DNA from: Sporomusa ovata DSM 2662
GTDB lineage: Bacteria > Bacillota > Negativicutes > Sporomusales > Sporomusaceae
Reading direction: 5' to 3'
DNA length: 64,000 nucleotides
NCBI RefSeq assembly: GCF_000445445.1
Contig: NZ_ASXP01000006.1
Span: forward strand, 1-64,000
A program made the translations under genes and the position numbers. The notes under the pieces were generated by a model. That model worked only from the letters and a program-made list of their open reading frames with translations, had not been told where the DNA came from and did no database searches. Each line of letters starts with the position of its first letter. Positions within the stretch are counted from its first letter, which is position 1. This document shows positions 41,740-50,438 of the stretch, in pieces.

Positions 41740-44573
41740 CTAGTCTTTTCGGTAATATTCGCATTCATATCCATCGGCCCTAAGGGGCAATCCCTCCGCC
41801 CAAGGCGGTACTATCGCCATTAGGTCACAAACTTCTTTTATTGACCCCTGACCGTTAGGAACTTCCACAACAACTTCATCATGTACATGCATGACAATGT
41901 CATATCCGGCCTTGGCCACAAGGAGCATGGCCTCCGCTAGTAAATCACGGGCAGCTCCCTGGACGATATTCTCTACTAGCTTGGGGCCATAGGTATCCAT
42001 CCGGCACCAGCGTTTTCCTACCCCAATACCTTCATAGGTAATGCCATCCCGGCCAAATTTATTTAGTTCAATACGGGGTTTGATATAGGACAACTTTCTG
42101 CCTGAAGGTAAGGTGATAAAGAGAATACCGCTCATGCACTGAAGTTGTAGCCTGCCAACAGTTTGAAGCGTTTTATCCTTAACCGCAACAAGCGCTGCCT
42201 TGTCTATATCCCACCATAGCTTTGTGATGTTGGGGTTGGCTGCTCGCCATGCAGTAACCAACGGTTGAAGTTCCTCTTCCAATAAGCCCATGTCCAAGGC
42301 TCCCATAGCAGTAAGCGCTCCAACTCCACCGCCGTATCCCAAGGCGAGCTCTGCTATCTTACCTTTCTGTCTAAGCAGCGAGCCTTTGGTAATATCCTCA
42401 AGAGGTACTTTAAACATCTGGCTGGCAGAAGCTTCATATATTTTGCCATGTGTTTTAAAAACATCCATACGCCACTTCTCGCCAGCTAACCAAGCGATGA
42501 CACGAGCTTCAATCGCTGAAAAATCAGCTACAATGAATCGATGGTTTTCTTTCGGAATGAAGGCTGTCCGAATTAACTCCGAAAGCAAGTGTGGTACGCT
42601 TTCATAAAACAGTTTCAGTTCACCAAAGCGACCTTGCTTTAATAAATCCCGTGCAAGTGTTAAGTCCTTCTCATGATTCTGAGGTAAATTCTGAACCTGA
42701 ACCAACCTCCCTGAGTTCCCTGTAATCCATACTTTACCGTTACGACGGACAAGGAAAAAACCTGTTTCGGTTTCAGCGCAGAATACTTTTCCAGAGAACG
42801 GTATTACCGTTGCTTTTTTTCGTATTTCGTTGTGCCCACCAGGAGTCAGCCAGATATTGACGTAATAAGCGTCGCTCCAGTTTTCCCGCACCTTTTTTAC
42901 GATTGTTGCCGCACGCCCTGAAAGATGTGCGAAGGCTTGAATCATATCAGCATTCTGCTTATTAATTGTCACGTATTGAATGGAATTAGGACCACACCGA
43001 TAACCATCCCAGTTTTCAAGTTCATCGAACACGATGTCGGCTGACTCATCGAATAGCCAAGACCCAAACGTTTTGTTCTGAAACATACGCAACCAAACAG
43101 GTAAATGGCGCGATTTTATAGTTATAACAGTCGACTTTTCACGTAGCATCGTCATAAAAATGATACCGGCTTTACGAAGCAAATTTTTGCATCGTTCAAT
43201 TTTTCGTGGCTTACTAAAGTGGAATCTGAGACTGCCTTCTTGGGTATAATGACCGTCGGCTTGAGTCATAATCAATATACGAAGCTCAATATGTTCGAGG
43301 CTGCTGTTTCCGATACGCCGTCCAGTAAAAGGTATGCTAAACCGTTTAGATGCTAAATTCTCTACTGTATCTACTTCCCAGCCACCATTCTTACCCCAAT
43401 AAGCCATACGATGATCAGGGGTACTCATTTGCGAGCATCTTTGTGATTCAATAGCATAAATATCCCCGTCATAATCAAAAGATACGGCTTGCGCTTTTTG
43501 AAATGATATGCATTCAGTTTGCGGAGACCAGCAAGCTATATAACCGCTATTCCAACTATCGATTTGGGTCCATCCATCTTGTGTCAATACTTCGTGATCC
43601 CCAGTGAGACACCACCTACCTGTTCGATTGGCTCCGTAAAACTGTAGTAGTCCTCGCACTCTGCTATCGGAGCAAACGGAACGCTCAATAGCCTCATACT
43701 TTTTAATGGATGTTTTGGCAAGCTGAAGTCTCATATTAAGTAATGCTTCCACCTCGCCATCTGATTCTTTAGCTAAGTCCGTTACGGCTTTTTTTGATAA
43801 ACTGTCAACTTCCACGCCGTTATCACGCAGCCACATTTTCAATTGAGCTACGCTATTTGGATTCTCTAGCCCCGTTAGATGCCTAGCATGACTAAAAGTA
43901 TCTGTTTGATGTAGACGGTCACACTCAATAGCGTGTTTTACAAGCTCTCTATCTACCAATAACCCACGATCGTTGATTCGCTGGTCGAGTATATATAGTT
44001 CTTGCTCTGTATTCCTAATTGGGAATTTAGCTATTTTTGTACGTATGGCCCGCTCTACCTCCACATCGCGGACGCAATAGGCCTTGAATTGTTCCCATCT
44101 ATCGGCAGCATGGTGTGGCAGGTTTCTGGTTCTTCCACCGTTTGCTATAGTTGGTTTGCAAGGTAAGGAAAAAAACGTATTAACTCCTTGCCATCTTTCA
44201 TTTTTTGCTGTTCTAGCCCCAGTACCAGTGCCACTCCTTCTAATGATAATGGCAACCCTAAGCTTGCTGCTTGTACTGCAGTGCAATGCCAACCAACCGG
44301 AGAGAGTGTCTGTTTAAGATGTTTCGCTAGGCATGTCCGCTCGAAGTTCGCGTTGAAGGTAGTTTTTTTTACTGAGTCGTTGATGATTGCTTCCATCAGC
44401 TCAGTTGGTAATTCCTCACCGCTGGCAAGATCAATTATCTGTACTTCTTCGTCATCAAAAGCATACGCAAGAAGTAAAACTTCGAAGTCTGGGGCTGACG
44501 TATATTTATATACGCCAGCCTTAACTAAATTAATGCTGCTGAAGGTTTCTACATCGAGGGATAGCATTCTCAC
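41740..44573 (-). CDS. Family A DNA polymerase with intein, split by a -1 shift
   Basis: From 44573 the exonuclease domain begins MRMLSLDVETFSSINLVKAG (DVET catalytic). At a run of seven T (44169-44175) the frame ends in KELIRFFPYLANQL, but the protein continues in the -1 frame as FFSLPCKPTIANGG. The polymerase part has DFSAIEARVIAWLAG (motif A), LRQKGKIAELALGYGGG (motif B) and VMHVHDEVVVE (motif C). A 299-residue intein lies between GANRTGRW and SGRLVQVQNLP. T TTT TTT is in the right phase for -1 slippage, but a one-base homopolymer deletion is equally possible. The gene abuts vapE and DUF2815. Confidence 0.88.
42715..43611 (-). other. Intein with LAGLIDADG-type homing endonuclease in the polymerase
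   Basis: 299 residues. It starts with Cys1 in CLTGDHEVLTQDGW (block A), has TPDHRMAYWG (block B, TxxH) and ends FFLVRRNGKVWITGN followed by Ser. The penultimate residue is Gly instead of the usual His. IELRILIMTQADGHY resembles a LAGLIDADG motif. It sits in the conserved GRW-(A/S)GRLVQ motif, a typical insertion point at an essential polymerase site. Confidence 0.92.
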
Positions 44574-45106
44574 GCCAAAAAGTCCTCATCCTCAGCAGAA
44601 TCAAAATCATCTTCTGCTTTGCTGCGTCCGCCAAGTGACTCACCATCTGCAAGCTTTTGCAGGTTCTGGAGACCACATGCGATCCCTTTGTTCCCGTTCT
44701 GATTAAATGCATAGAAGGTAATGCTCGCTCTGCCGTAGCAGCCACTGTACAACTCGCTCTGGTCAAGAATGGGTTTCACTTTTTTGTCCACGATACCGGG
44801 GCGGTCTTTACTGTTAGCGTTGATAAAGTAGCAGTCCTTGTAGGCCTCATCATCTGGGCGGTCCACATCACCGTCTCGGAGCGGAAGCTTCAAGTTTGCC
44901 GGAACTTTTCCGCCGAACTTGGAAACGCCGTCCTTTTTTGCCTGTTCGATTGCAGCCTTGATGTCAGCGATAGTCTTTGTATCAGCCTTTGGTACGATAA
45001 GGGACACACTGTACTTCTCATCACCACCGTTGATTGACTTCGGCTCCCATACATTTGCGTAGCTAAATCTCACTTTGCCTGTAACCACTTTTGTTGTATT
45101 TTCCAT
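44570..45106 (-). CDS. DUF2815 single-stranded DNA binding-like protein
   Basis: A 178-residue acidic-tailed protein. VTGKVRFSYANVWEPKSINGGDEKYSVSLIVPK and YSGCYGRASITFYAFNQNGNKGI are diagnostic of DUF2815, a T7 gp2.5-like OB-fold family. The C-terminus DDFDSAEDEDFLA is acidic, as in SSB proteins. It works with the neighbouring polymerase, whose start it overlaps by 4 nt. Confidence 0.9.
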   Translation of the reverse strand: MENTTKVVTGKVRFSYANVWEPKSINGGDEKYSVSLIVPKADTKTIADIKAAIEQAKKDGVSKFGGKVPANLKLPLRDGDVDRPDDEAYKDCYFINANSKDRPGIVDKKVKPILDQSELYSGCYGRASITFYAFNQNGNKGIACGLQNLQKLADGESLGGRSKAEDDFDSAEDEDFLA

Positions 45107-45108
45107 AA

Positions 45109-46287
45109 TTAAATTTCCTCCTTGAAATCCGCTATTGCGGTATTAAACTCCGGACGCTTGTCCGATATTGGCACTAAGGTTGGTTTCCCTGAAGGTCTTT
45201 GAATAAAGTTACCTAGCAAGCCATTGAATTGCTTTTTTCCTAGCAGTTTCTCCATCGCTGTTATGCCGAGTAAATCTTTGGTGAATATATCGCTCTCACT
45301 ATAGGTACCTGTTGCCAGCAGCACCTCCGCCACTTTAGCCTCGTCGACGTATTTGCGATTACTCCTACCCTCGACAATTTTAAAGCCCGGCCATTGCCTC
45401 CCGCTCTTGACTGCTTCCGTGAGTGCATAAGCTCTCACATCATCTACCCATGCGGCAATCACTTCTGCTTTGGACAGCACTTCGCTGATTTCTTCGTCTG
45501 CTAATAAATCAGGCAGCTTAAAATCATGTTTTGCCAATTCCAAATGACACTCGGCTCTAGCCCGGCAAGTCTGCCTAGCCCTGCAAAAGCGGCAGTGTGA
45601 TCCCGGCGCAAACTCACCTTCGCCATTAAAAGCAAGTTCTGCCTTGAGTCGAAGCTCGGTTTCTGCCCAGTGGATCAGGTCTACCACTGAGATTTCATAA
45701 GTAGAGATGTTATCTAAGCGTGGCTGACAGATAGTCATTCGAACCGTTTGGATGTCGTATAGACTGTCGAATAAAGTCAAGGCTCCTAACGCATACAACA
45801 TCATCTGCGTGTTCTGCTCCGCTAACACTTTGACGCCCTGGCCTCCCTTCAAGTCGACTATATCAAGTACACCGTCTGCTACAACGACTGCATCACCTGT
45901 GCCAAAACCGCCTTCAACCCAATCACTAAAATCCAGCCGTTGCTCAATTAGTGCAGTAGCATCTGGTGTTTTTGCTCTGGCCAGATTCATTGTTTCTATT
46001 ACCAAATCAACATAGACTTGTACCGCGTCGTAGATTTCAGTCGAGTAAAATTTATTGTTCTTAATTTCCGTAAAACTCTGCATGAACTTATTTCTATCAC
46101 TTTTGCCTAAATAGTGGTTAAGTTGCAGTTCAGCTAACTCATGCATAAAGGACCCTTCCTCAGCAAAAATACTCGTCGTATGCTCAAACTGATCTTCCAA
46201 CCTTGCTGAGGGTGTACAAGACATCCATCTCTTTGCTCCAGACGCACTAAGCAGTGCATGTTTTCTTTCTGAATTGCTATATGGCAT
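45109..46287 (-). CDS. DUF2800 (Cas4-like PD-(D/E)XK) nuclease
   Basis: A 392-residue protein with LLSASGAKRWMSCTPSARLEDQF, GTGDAVVVADGVLDIVDLKGGQGVKV (catalytic D and D-x-K) and a Cys cluster CRFCRARQTCRARAEC that probably holds an Fe-S cluster, as in Cas4/AddB-like nucleases. It belongs to the phage recombination-replication set with DUF2815. The start at 46287 has AAGAGG 6 nt upstream and lies inside the 3' end of an HNH/AP2 gene. Confidence 0.92.
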   Translation of the reverse strand: MPYSNSERKHALLSASGAKRWMSCTPSARLEDQFEHTTSIFAEEGSFMHELAELQLNHYLGKSDRNKFMQSFTEIKNNKFYSTEIYDAVQVYVDLVIETMNLARAKTPDATALIEQRLDFSDWVEGGFGTGDAVVVADGVLDIVDLKGGQGVKVLAEQNTQMMLYALGALTLFDSLYDIQTVRMTICQPRLDNISTYEISVVDLIHWAETELRLKAELAFNGEGEFAPGSHCRFCRARQTCRARAECHLELAKHDFKLPDLLADEEISEVLSKAEVIAAWVDDVRAYALTEAVKSGRQWPGFKIVEGRSNRKYVDEAKVAEVLLATGTYSESDIFTKDLLGITAMEKLLGKKQFNGLLGNFIQRPSGKPTLVPISDKRPEFNTAIADFKEEI

Positions 46288-46954
46288 TAGGTGCCTCTTT
46301 TCCATTTCGATATTTTATGAACGCTTCGTTGTATGCTTTTGCGGCTAAAACTTCGTTATGAAAATATCCCAGCGATATTCGTCGTCCGTCGATAGTAATT
46401 CGAGCAATCCATTTATCACTGCGCTTGTGATACGTAACCCCGCGATACTTGGACATTCCTTTTTTCTTCAGAATTCTTAACTCTTTAAAATCTACGGCAT
46501 CCACGTCATTGAGTACCGCATATTCACCAAAATACACTTTGGCATAGTGATTATAGGCTGCCGCTGCTATTTCTTCCGTTTCATAAGAACCCAAGTAATG
46601 ATTTTTATTATTCAAGCGTAATTGAGAAAACCAAAGCTGATCTCGCCGGTGCCAACTAACACCTTTATACCTTGATGAAGAATCCAGATAACTACCTTTG
46701 TTAAACGTATTTTGTTGGCGAGTTACAATCCGCAAATTGGCTTTGCGATTATCGAGTTTATTTCGATTTACATGGTCGACTTCTAATTCGTTAGGACAGT
46801 TCATCAGCAATCTATGCATATGAACAATCTTTCTTTTTTCAACTCTTCGAACATACCCGCAATGAAACATCCATAGACATTGAGCTAGCATAGGATAGTC
46901 CTCAGAATCGACGATAGTGACCCTGCCTTGGGTTAAAGGAATATAACTTACCAT
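46277..46954 (-). CDS. HNH homing endonuclease with AP2 domains
   Basis: A 225-residue protein. The HNH core is IVHMHRLLMNCPNELEVDHVNRNKLDNRKANLRIVTRQQN. It is followed by two AP2/ERF-type DNA-binding repeats (YKGVSWHRRDQLWFSQLRLNNK and YRGVTYHKRSDKWIARITIDG). This is a free-standing homing endonuclease. Its ATG touches the upstream stop and it has no binding site of its own. It overlaps the DUF2800 start by 11 nt, as expected of a gene wedged between two phage genes. Confidence 0.93.
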   Translation of the reverse strand: MVSYIPLTQGRVTIVDSEDYPMLAQCLWMFHCGYVRRVEKRKIVHMHRLLMNCPNELEVDHVNRNKLDNRKANLRIVTRQQNTFNKGSYLDSSSRYKGVSWHRRDQLWFSQLRLNNKNHYLGSYETEEIAAAAYNHYAKVYFGEYAVLNDVDAVDFKELRILKKKGMSKYRGVTYHKRSDKWIARITIDGRRISLGYFHNEVLAAKAYNEAFIKYRNGKEAPNAI

Positions 46955-47260
46955 TTAGAGCGCATATGCCTCTTTTAATAGTTCAGCATAGCAGGTGGGA
47001 TCAATATCCGTTAGTTTCTTGGCTCCAAACTTGGTGATAAGGGCTTTGACTTCCGTTTGTTTTCCTGACTGGGATTTTTCCGCAAGGATGGCGCGTATTT
47101 TTTCGATAGAAATCGGTTCCGGCTTTGGCGCTTCCGCTTGGACTTGCTCAACCTTTGGTATATCCCCAGGGGCTTGTTCCTCTTTAGCGTAAGCCTCAAT
47201 GCGAGCGGCAAGGTTTCGTAAGTCCGCTGCTATTTCAAGAGCCAGTGTTTGTTTGCTCAT
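46955..47260 (-). CDS. Hypothetical phage protein (rrp5-like annotation)
   Basis: A 101-residue protein: LALEIAADLRNLAARIEAYAKEEQ, a Pro/Glu-rich linker and EKIRAILAEKSQSGKQTEVKALITKFGAKKLTDIDPTCYAELLKEAYAL. Firmicute prophages commonly have a protein with this C-terminal pattern, sometimes mislabelled rRNA biogenesis protein rrp5. The C-terminal repeat resembles DNA polymerase/SSB-linked helical domains. Function unknown. Confidence 0.8.
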   Translation of the reverse strand: MSKQTLALEIAADLRNLAARIEAYAKEEQAPGDIPKVEQVQAEAPKPEPISIEKIRAILAEKSQSGKQTEVKALITKFGAKKLTDIDPTCYAELLKEAYAL

Positions 47261-47586
47261 TAATTGGCAACCTCCTCACACTTGTCCGTAAAGTAGCGAA
47301 TCGGAATGTTCAGTTCCTTGGCTACTTCCAATTCTGCCATCATCCCTTCCGATATCCTGTTACCAAAGGCCCATACTTCTGAACAATACTTTAGTAGTGC
47401 TAACCCCATTGCTAGCCCTATCTCTCTTTCTTCCGGTATGGTATCGTCCAGGAATCCAGCAAACATGGTATGTGGGGCGATTGGTACAACCGAATGTTTG
47501 ACCGCAAACCGGCAATAGCCATTGGCTTTACGAATATTTCGTTCAAGATCACCTTTCAGGGCTGAACAGATATAGATGAACTTCAT
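47260..47586 (-). CDS. DUF4406/DUF7768-like nucleotide-binding protein
   Basis: A 108-residue protein beginning MKFIYICSALKGDLERNIRKANGYC and containing APHTMFAGFLDD and CSEVWAFGNRISEGMMAELEVAKEL. This is the Rossmann-like family related to nucleoside 2-deoxyribosyltransferases, common near phage replication genes. It may act on nucleotides; that is family-based inference. It overlaps its neighbour by 1 nt. Confidence 0.85.
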   Translation of the reverse strand: MKFIYICSALKGDLERNIRKANGYCRFAVKHSVVPIAPHTMFAGFLDDTIPEEREIGLAMGLALLKYCSEVWAFGNRISEGMMAELEVAKELNIPIRYFTDKCEEVAN

Positions 47587-47591
47587 AAAAA

Positions 47592-47744
47592 TTACTTCCC
47601 CATTTCTTTCAGTACTGGTTTGAACATTGCATCTAGGTACGCTAGTGCCGCTTTTCTTTTTGCTTCTTTGTCCGCTGGTTTTTGTTCTGTGATAACAATG
47701 GATGCGGGACTGCCACCAGAAATCGTAATCGTGATGGTTTTCAT
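47592..47744 (-). CDS. Small hypothetical phage protein
   Basis: A 50-residue protein (MKTITITISGGSPASIVITEQKP then a basic helix ending VLKEMGK). AGGAGG lies 9 nt upstream, so it is translated. It lies between the DUF4406 and sigma-like genes. No family recognised. Confidence 0.72.
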   Translation of the reverse strand: MKTITITISGGSPASIVITEQKPADKEAKRKAALAYLDAMFKPVLKEMGK

Positions 47745-47822
47745 AGATGTGCCTCCTTTGTTTTTTGAGGCTCTTAAAAGTGCCTCTATATATAAGCAGT
47801 GAGAAACGCCAATTCGGGGGGT

Positions 47823-48218
47823 CTATTTTGAAAAATTTTTAAGTTTTTTATAGATCCGCTTTAAGCGATCACGAATCGATGACTCATCAACACCTTCAGC
47901 ACGAGCAATTTCGGAGATTGACTTGCCTGTGAAAAACACTTTCTGAATCAGCTCACGCTGCTGGGGCAAAAGCTTGTCCATTGCATTATGTAGTGCTTCT
48001 CGCATTTCTTGCTGTTCAATGAAAAAGGGAATGTCCATACTCTCGTCGGCAAGTTGGATGCCTTTATCTTCCAATGCCTCAACCGAATTGTGCTTGTTAG
48101 TCTCGCGCCGGTTGCTGCGATAAATATCTCTATCGATTTGGGCCATTACTTCCCCGATGTTTTCTTCCACCTCAATCTCTACAGTCTCACCAGTTACGAA
48201 TTCATACTTGATTTTCAT
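47823..48218 (-). CDS. Sigma-70 region 4-like phage regulator
   Basis: A 131-residue protein. The N-terminal ~40 residues form a beta/acidic region (KYEFVTGETVEIEVEENIG). The C-terminal part is a sigma region 4 helix-turn-helix: LPQQRELIQKVFFTGKSISEIARAEGVDESSIRDRLKRIYKKL. It resembles phage regulators that activate early or late genes. The start follows AAAGGAG. It lies downstream of the tandem early promoters, so it is probably an early gene. Confidence 0.88.
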   Translation of the reverse strand: MKIKYEFVTGETVEIEVEENIGEVMAQIDRDIYRSNRRETNKHNSVEALEDKGIQLADESMDIPFFIEQQEMREALHNAMDKLLPQQRELIQKVFFTGKSISEIARAEGVDESSIRDRLKRIYKKLKNFSK

Positions 48219-48413
48219 TTAGTGCTCCTTTCATCTAGCCGACTAGCTAGAAAAAAGGCAGCACTAAATAAGCCCTGAAAAGCCAAATAAAAAAAGGCAC
48301 AGAGTATCGCTTTTTCTAGCTATACCCCGGCCTTGTGGTGGCTTTAGCGCCCCTAAGTGGCTCAGTCAGTATTAATCTTTATTAAATTTTAAAACGCTTT
48401 ATAAAATTACTAG

Positions 48414-48665
48414 TTAAGTAACATAATTGCTAATGGTCATCAGTGCTAGTTCCCTTGGTTTCTTAGCATTAACTTTATTTTTTCGACTCAAAGGTGGCAT
48501 AAGCGTTGCCGACATTGTCTCGTAATCAACCATTGATATTCTTCCACATCTCACGCAAGGCACCGAAGCATGGCCCCTGGCGTCTGAGTATGCAAATACA
48601 AATTTCTTACTACATGCTGGACAGGGAATTATACCTTTAATATCCATCTTTATCATATCTTCCAT
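48414..48665 (-). CDS. Zinc-ribbon small protein
   Basis: An 83-residue protein with IIPCPACSKKFVF and VPCVRCGRIS, two CxxC pairs forming a zinc ribbon, and a basic C-terminus. AGGAAGG precedes the ATG. It is the first gene after the early promoters at 48834-48988. Possible DNA-binding or Com-like regulator; not a recognised family. Confidence 0.75.
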   Translation of the reverse strand: MEDMIKMDIKGIIPCPACSKKFVFAYSDARGHASVPCVRCGRISMVDYETMSATLMPPLSRKNKVNAKKPRELALMTISNYVT

Positions 48666-48833
48666 TATCGTCCTTCCTGTTATTAATCGAATTGAATACT
48701 ATCTTGGAACCCAACTGGAAGCGATTCGATACAAGTCCAACACTAAGTTTGGCACCGTTATGTAACACCCAAACTAAACATCTCCTATCTGTGCGCCGTT
48801 TTTAGATAACATAATAAGTTGCATTTGTTTGTA

Positions 48834-48863
48834 ATTATACTGTCCCAAATCATATCCGGTCAA
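48834..48863 (-). promoter_or_regulatory. Early promoter 1 (leftward)
   Basis: Minus-strand -35 TTGACC (48858-48863), 18-nt spacer, -10 TATAAT (48834-48839). Drives the leftward early genes. Confidence 0.8.
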
Positions 48864-48959
48864 CTGGTAATATGTTCTTTTGTATCTGTATTAACTAACA
48901 TGGTATACTAACTATGTAAATTTTATTTAACCCGTAAAGCCATCATGATTTTTGTTGAA

Positions 48960-48988
48960 ATTATACTGTTTTATGTTATATTCGTCAA
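48960..48988 (-). promoter_or_regulatory. Early promoter 2 (leftward)
   Basis: Minus-strand -35 TTGACG (48983-48988), 17-nt spacer, -10 TATAAT (48960-48965). It is a near copy of promoter 1, 126 bp away. Confidence 0.85.
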
Positions 48989-49002
48989 TTGGTAATATGT
49001 TC

Positions 49003-49033
49003 TTTACACTTACATCAGTTACTGTGATATACT
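49003..49033 (+). promoter_or_regulatory. Candidate repressor promoter (rightward)
   Basis: Plus-strand TTACAC or TTTACA -35-like box (49003-49009), 18-19 nt spacer, -10 TATACT (49028-49033), 44 nt upstream of the XRE start. A similar TATACT arrangement occurs in the other repeat copy. Confidence 0.55.
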
Positions 49034-49077
49034 TACTTTATGTTAACTGTAATCAACCATGAAAGGGGTCTGGATTA

Positions 49078-49443
49078 ATGAATTTTCTTGGCGATAAACT
49101 CAAAAAGCTCCGCAAGGCTAAGCAGCTAACTATGCTGCAACTTTCAAGATTGACAGGTATTAAGCAAAGCACTCTTTCGCTTTACGAAAATAACAAGCAA
49201 ACCCCTTCTCAGGAAACAGTTGTAAAACTTTCCAAGGCCTTAAATGTCGATTCGTATTATTTCTACCTAGATAGAGCTATGTTACTTTCAGAGCAAATTT
49301 TTGATCCGGAAATACCTAACCCTAAAACTCCTTACATTGTATTAGCAGAACGCGCTGAAGATATGGGTTTTCCACTTGAAATGCTCAAAGCAATAATTAA
49401 TTCGTGGGAAAAAGTCGAAAGAAAAAAGCAGGAAAAACCTTAG
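49078..49443 (+). CDS. XRE-family transcriptional repressor
   Basis: A 121-residue protein. The N-terminal Cro/CI-type helix-turn-helix is LKKLRKAKQLTMLQLSRLTGIKQSTLSLYENNKQTPSQETVVKLSKAL. The C-terminal ~45 residues have no peptidase motif, so cleavage-type SOS induction is unlikely. It is divergent from the early genes and should be the prophage repressor. AAAGGGG precedes the ATG. It ends inside its own terminator. Confidence 0.92.
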   Translation: MNFLGDKLKKLRKAKQLTMLQLSRLTGIKQSTLSLYENNKQTPSQETVVKLSKALNVDSYYFYLDRAMLLSEQIFDPEIPNPKTPYIVLAERAEDMGFPLEMLKAIINSWEKVERKKQEKP

Positions 49444-49461
49444 TTTTTTCCTGCTTCTTTT
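49427..49461 (+). terminator. Terminator of the repressor gene
   Basis: AGCAGGAAAAA (49427-49437) and TTTTTCCTGCT (49445-49455) form an 11-bp stem followed by TCTTTT. It overlaps the last codons of the XRE gene and works in both directions. Confidence 0.88.
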
Positions 49462-49474
49462 AGAAGTGCGTCAA

Positions 49475-50029
49475 TTAAGGAATCGATATCCACTTTTGGA
49501 GGCAATTCTTGGCTATCCTTATAATAAATTCAAATCGATCTAAGTTACTTAGCGCACCTTTCGTTAGCCCGTCTTGGGTTAAATCAGTTATATAATTTAG
49601 GTCGCATACAATAGCATTATTTTCAGGCATCAAAATCCATTTATTATCACCAACGGGCCGGTAGAATACTTGAAATGGCACTCCCGGCTCACTTAACTTC
49701 TGAATTGTAATCTGGCTTGCGTTATTTATGGCATACGAAATTTGTTCTTCGGTTGGAGTATTGAAATCATAAGAAATTTCATTTTTATAAAAGATATCGA
49801 AATGTTCCATGGTCCAAATTAGGTTTTCTTCGATCGCTTGCTTAAGAAATCCTAGAATAAAGGTTTCGTTGCAAATGATGTCGCCTTGGAATACCTTTTT
49901 AAATTCAAATACGCCGCGTACATTTCGAAAGTATAAGCGAAAAGATTCCTGTGGTATTTCGATCAATATATCACCCTCTCTTCTTTTATATTTTTGCAAC
50001 ACCTTATTATTATAGGCACACCACAGCAT
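49475..50029 (-). CDS. Hypothetical protein
   Basis: A 184-residue protein with a basic N-terminus (NNKVLQKYKRREGD) and mixed alpha/beta body (VPFQVFYRPVGDNKWILMPENNAIVCDLNYI). No family recognised. It converges on the repressor. No clear ribosome binding site precedes 50029, so the true start may be downstream. It could be the last prophage gene or a host gene beside it. Confidence 0.55.
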   Translation of the reverse strand: MLWCAYNNKVLQKYKRREGDILIEIPQESFRLYFRNVRGVFEFKKVFQGDIICNETFILGFLKQAIEENLIWTMEHFDIFYKNEISYDFNTPTEEQISYAINNASQITIQKLSEPGVPFQVFYRPVGDNKWILMPENNAIVCDLNYITDLTQDGLTKGALSNLDRFEFIIRIAKNCLQKWISIP

Positions 50030-50135
50030 TATATTCTTGATAATAATTGACGGTAAATTTTTGTCTTGTTCTGTTTGTTGTTTAGTTGACTCTCAGCCCA
50101 AACATTGTCCACCAACCCCAAACTCGGCAAAAGAC

Positions 50136-50163
50136 AAAAAAAATACCCAGCTTAGGTGCTGGG
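50136..50163 (-). terminator. Minus-strand terminator-like hairpin
   Basis: CCCAGC/GCTGGG with a 6-nt loop, followed on the minus strand by TATTTTTTTT. No minus-strand gene lies immediately upstream, so the transcript it ends is unknown. Confidence 0.45.
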
Positions 50164-50207
50164 CTAAAGAAAGTGAATTAAATTTGACATCTAAATTATA
50201 TATCTTC

Positions 50208-50384
50208 ATGGTTGTATTATCAATCATGCTATACTTTTTTAAACTTTATCTTTTAGTTCAATTCATACTATTTTTAGCTCTTGCTATATTGGCACTGGCT
50301 GTTGCTCGTGCTTTTTTTGATACTACTTCGTATGAGTCGGTCTACGTAAAACCCGGAGATACTAAAAAGGTAATTTATAGTTAA
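50208..50384 (+). CDS. Small membrane protein
   Basis: A 58-residue protein with about 35 hydrophobic residues (MVVLSIMLYFFKLYLLVQFI, then LALAILALAVARAFF), a likely one- or two-pass membrane segment. A polar tail, TTSYESVYVKPGDTKKVIYS, follows. I chose the ATG at 50208 because a hairpin lies in the longer reading frame upstream. No strong binding site, so confidence is low. It precedes the hfq-like gene by 54 nt. Confidence 0.4.
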   Translation: MVVLSIMLYFFKLYLLVQFILFLALAILALAVARAFFDTTSYESVYVKPGDTKKVIYS

Positions 50385-50438
50385 ATCACGAAGTATATCT
50401 TTATTACCTATTATTGTAAGACTTTTGGGGAGGTTTTC

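Larger units (their letters stand above)
48666..49077. promoter_or_regulatory. Prophage immunity region, duplicated divergent promoter block
   Basis: The segment between the zinc-ribbon gene and the XRE repressor has no ORF. Two diverged copies of a ~48-bp block (48833-48880 and 48959-49005), period 126 bp, each hold a minus-strand promoter. Each is followed on the plus strand by a TATACT -10-like box. CAGTTA/TAACTG arms near the repressor may be operators. Confidence 0.8.

Noticed and set aside
50037..50207. Longer start for the small membrane protein
   Set aside because: The extension is read through a hairpin and T tract and has no coding character.
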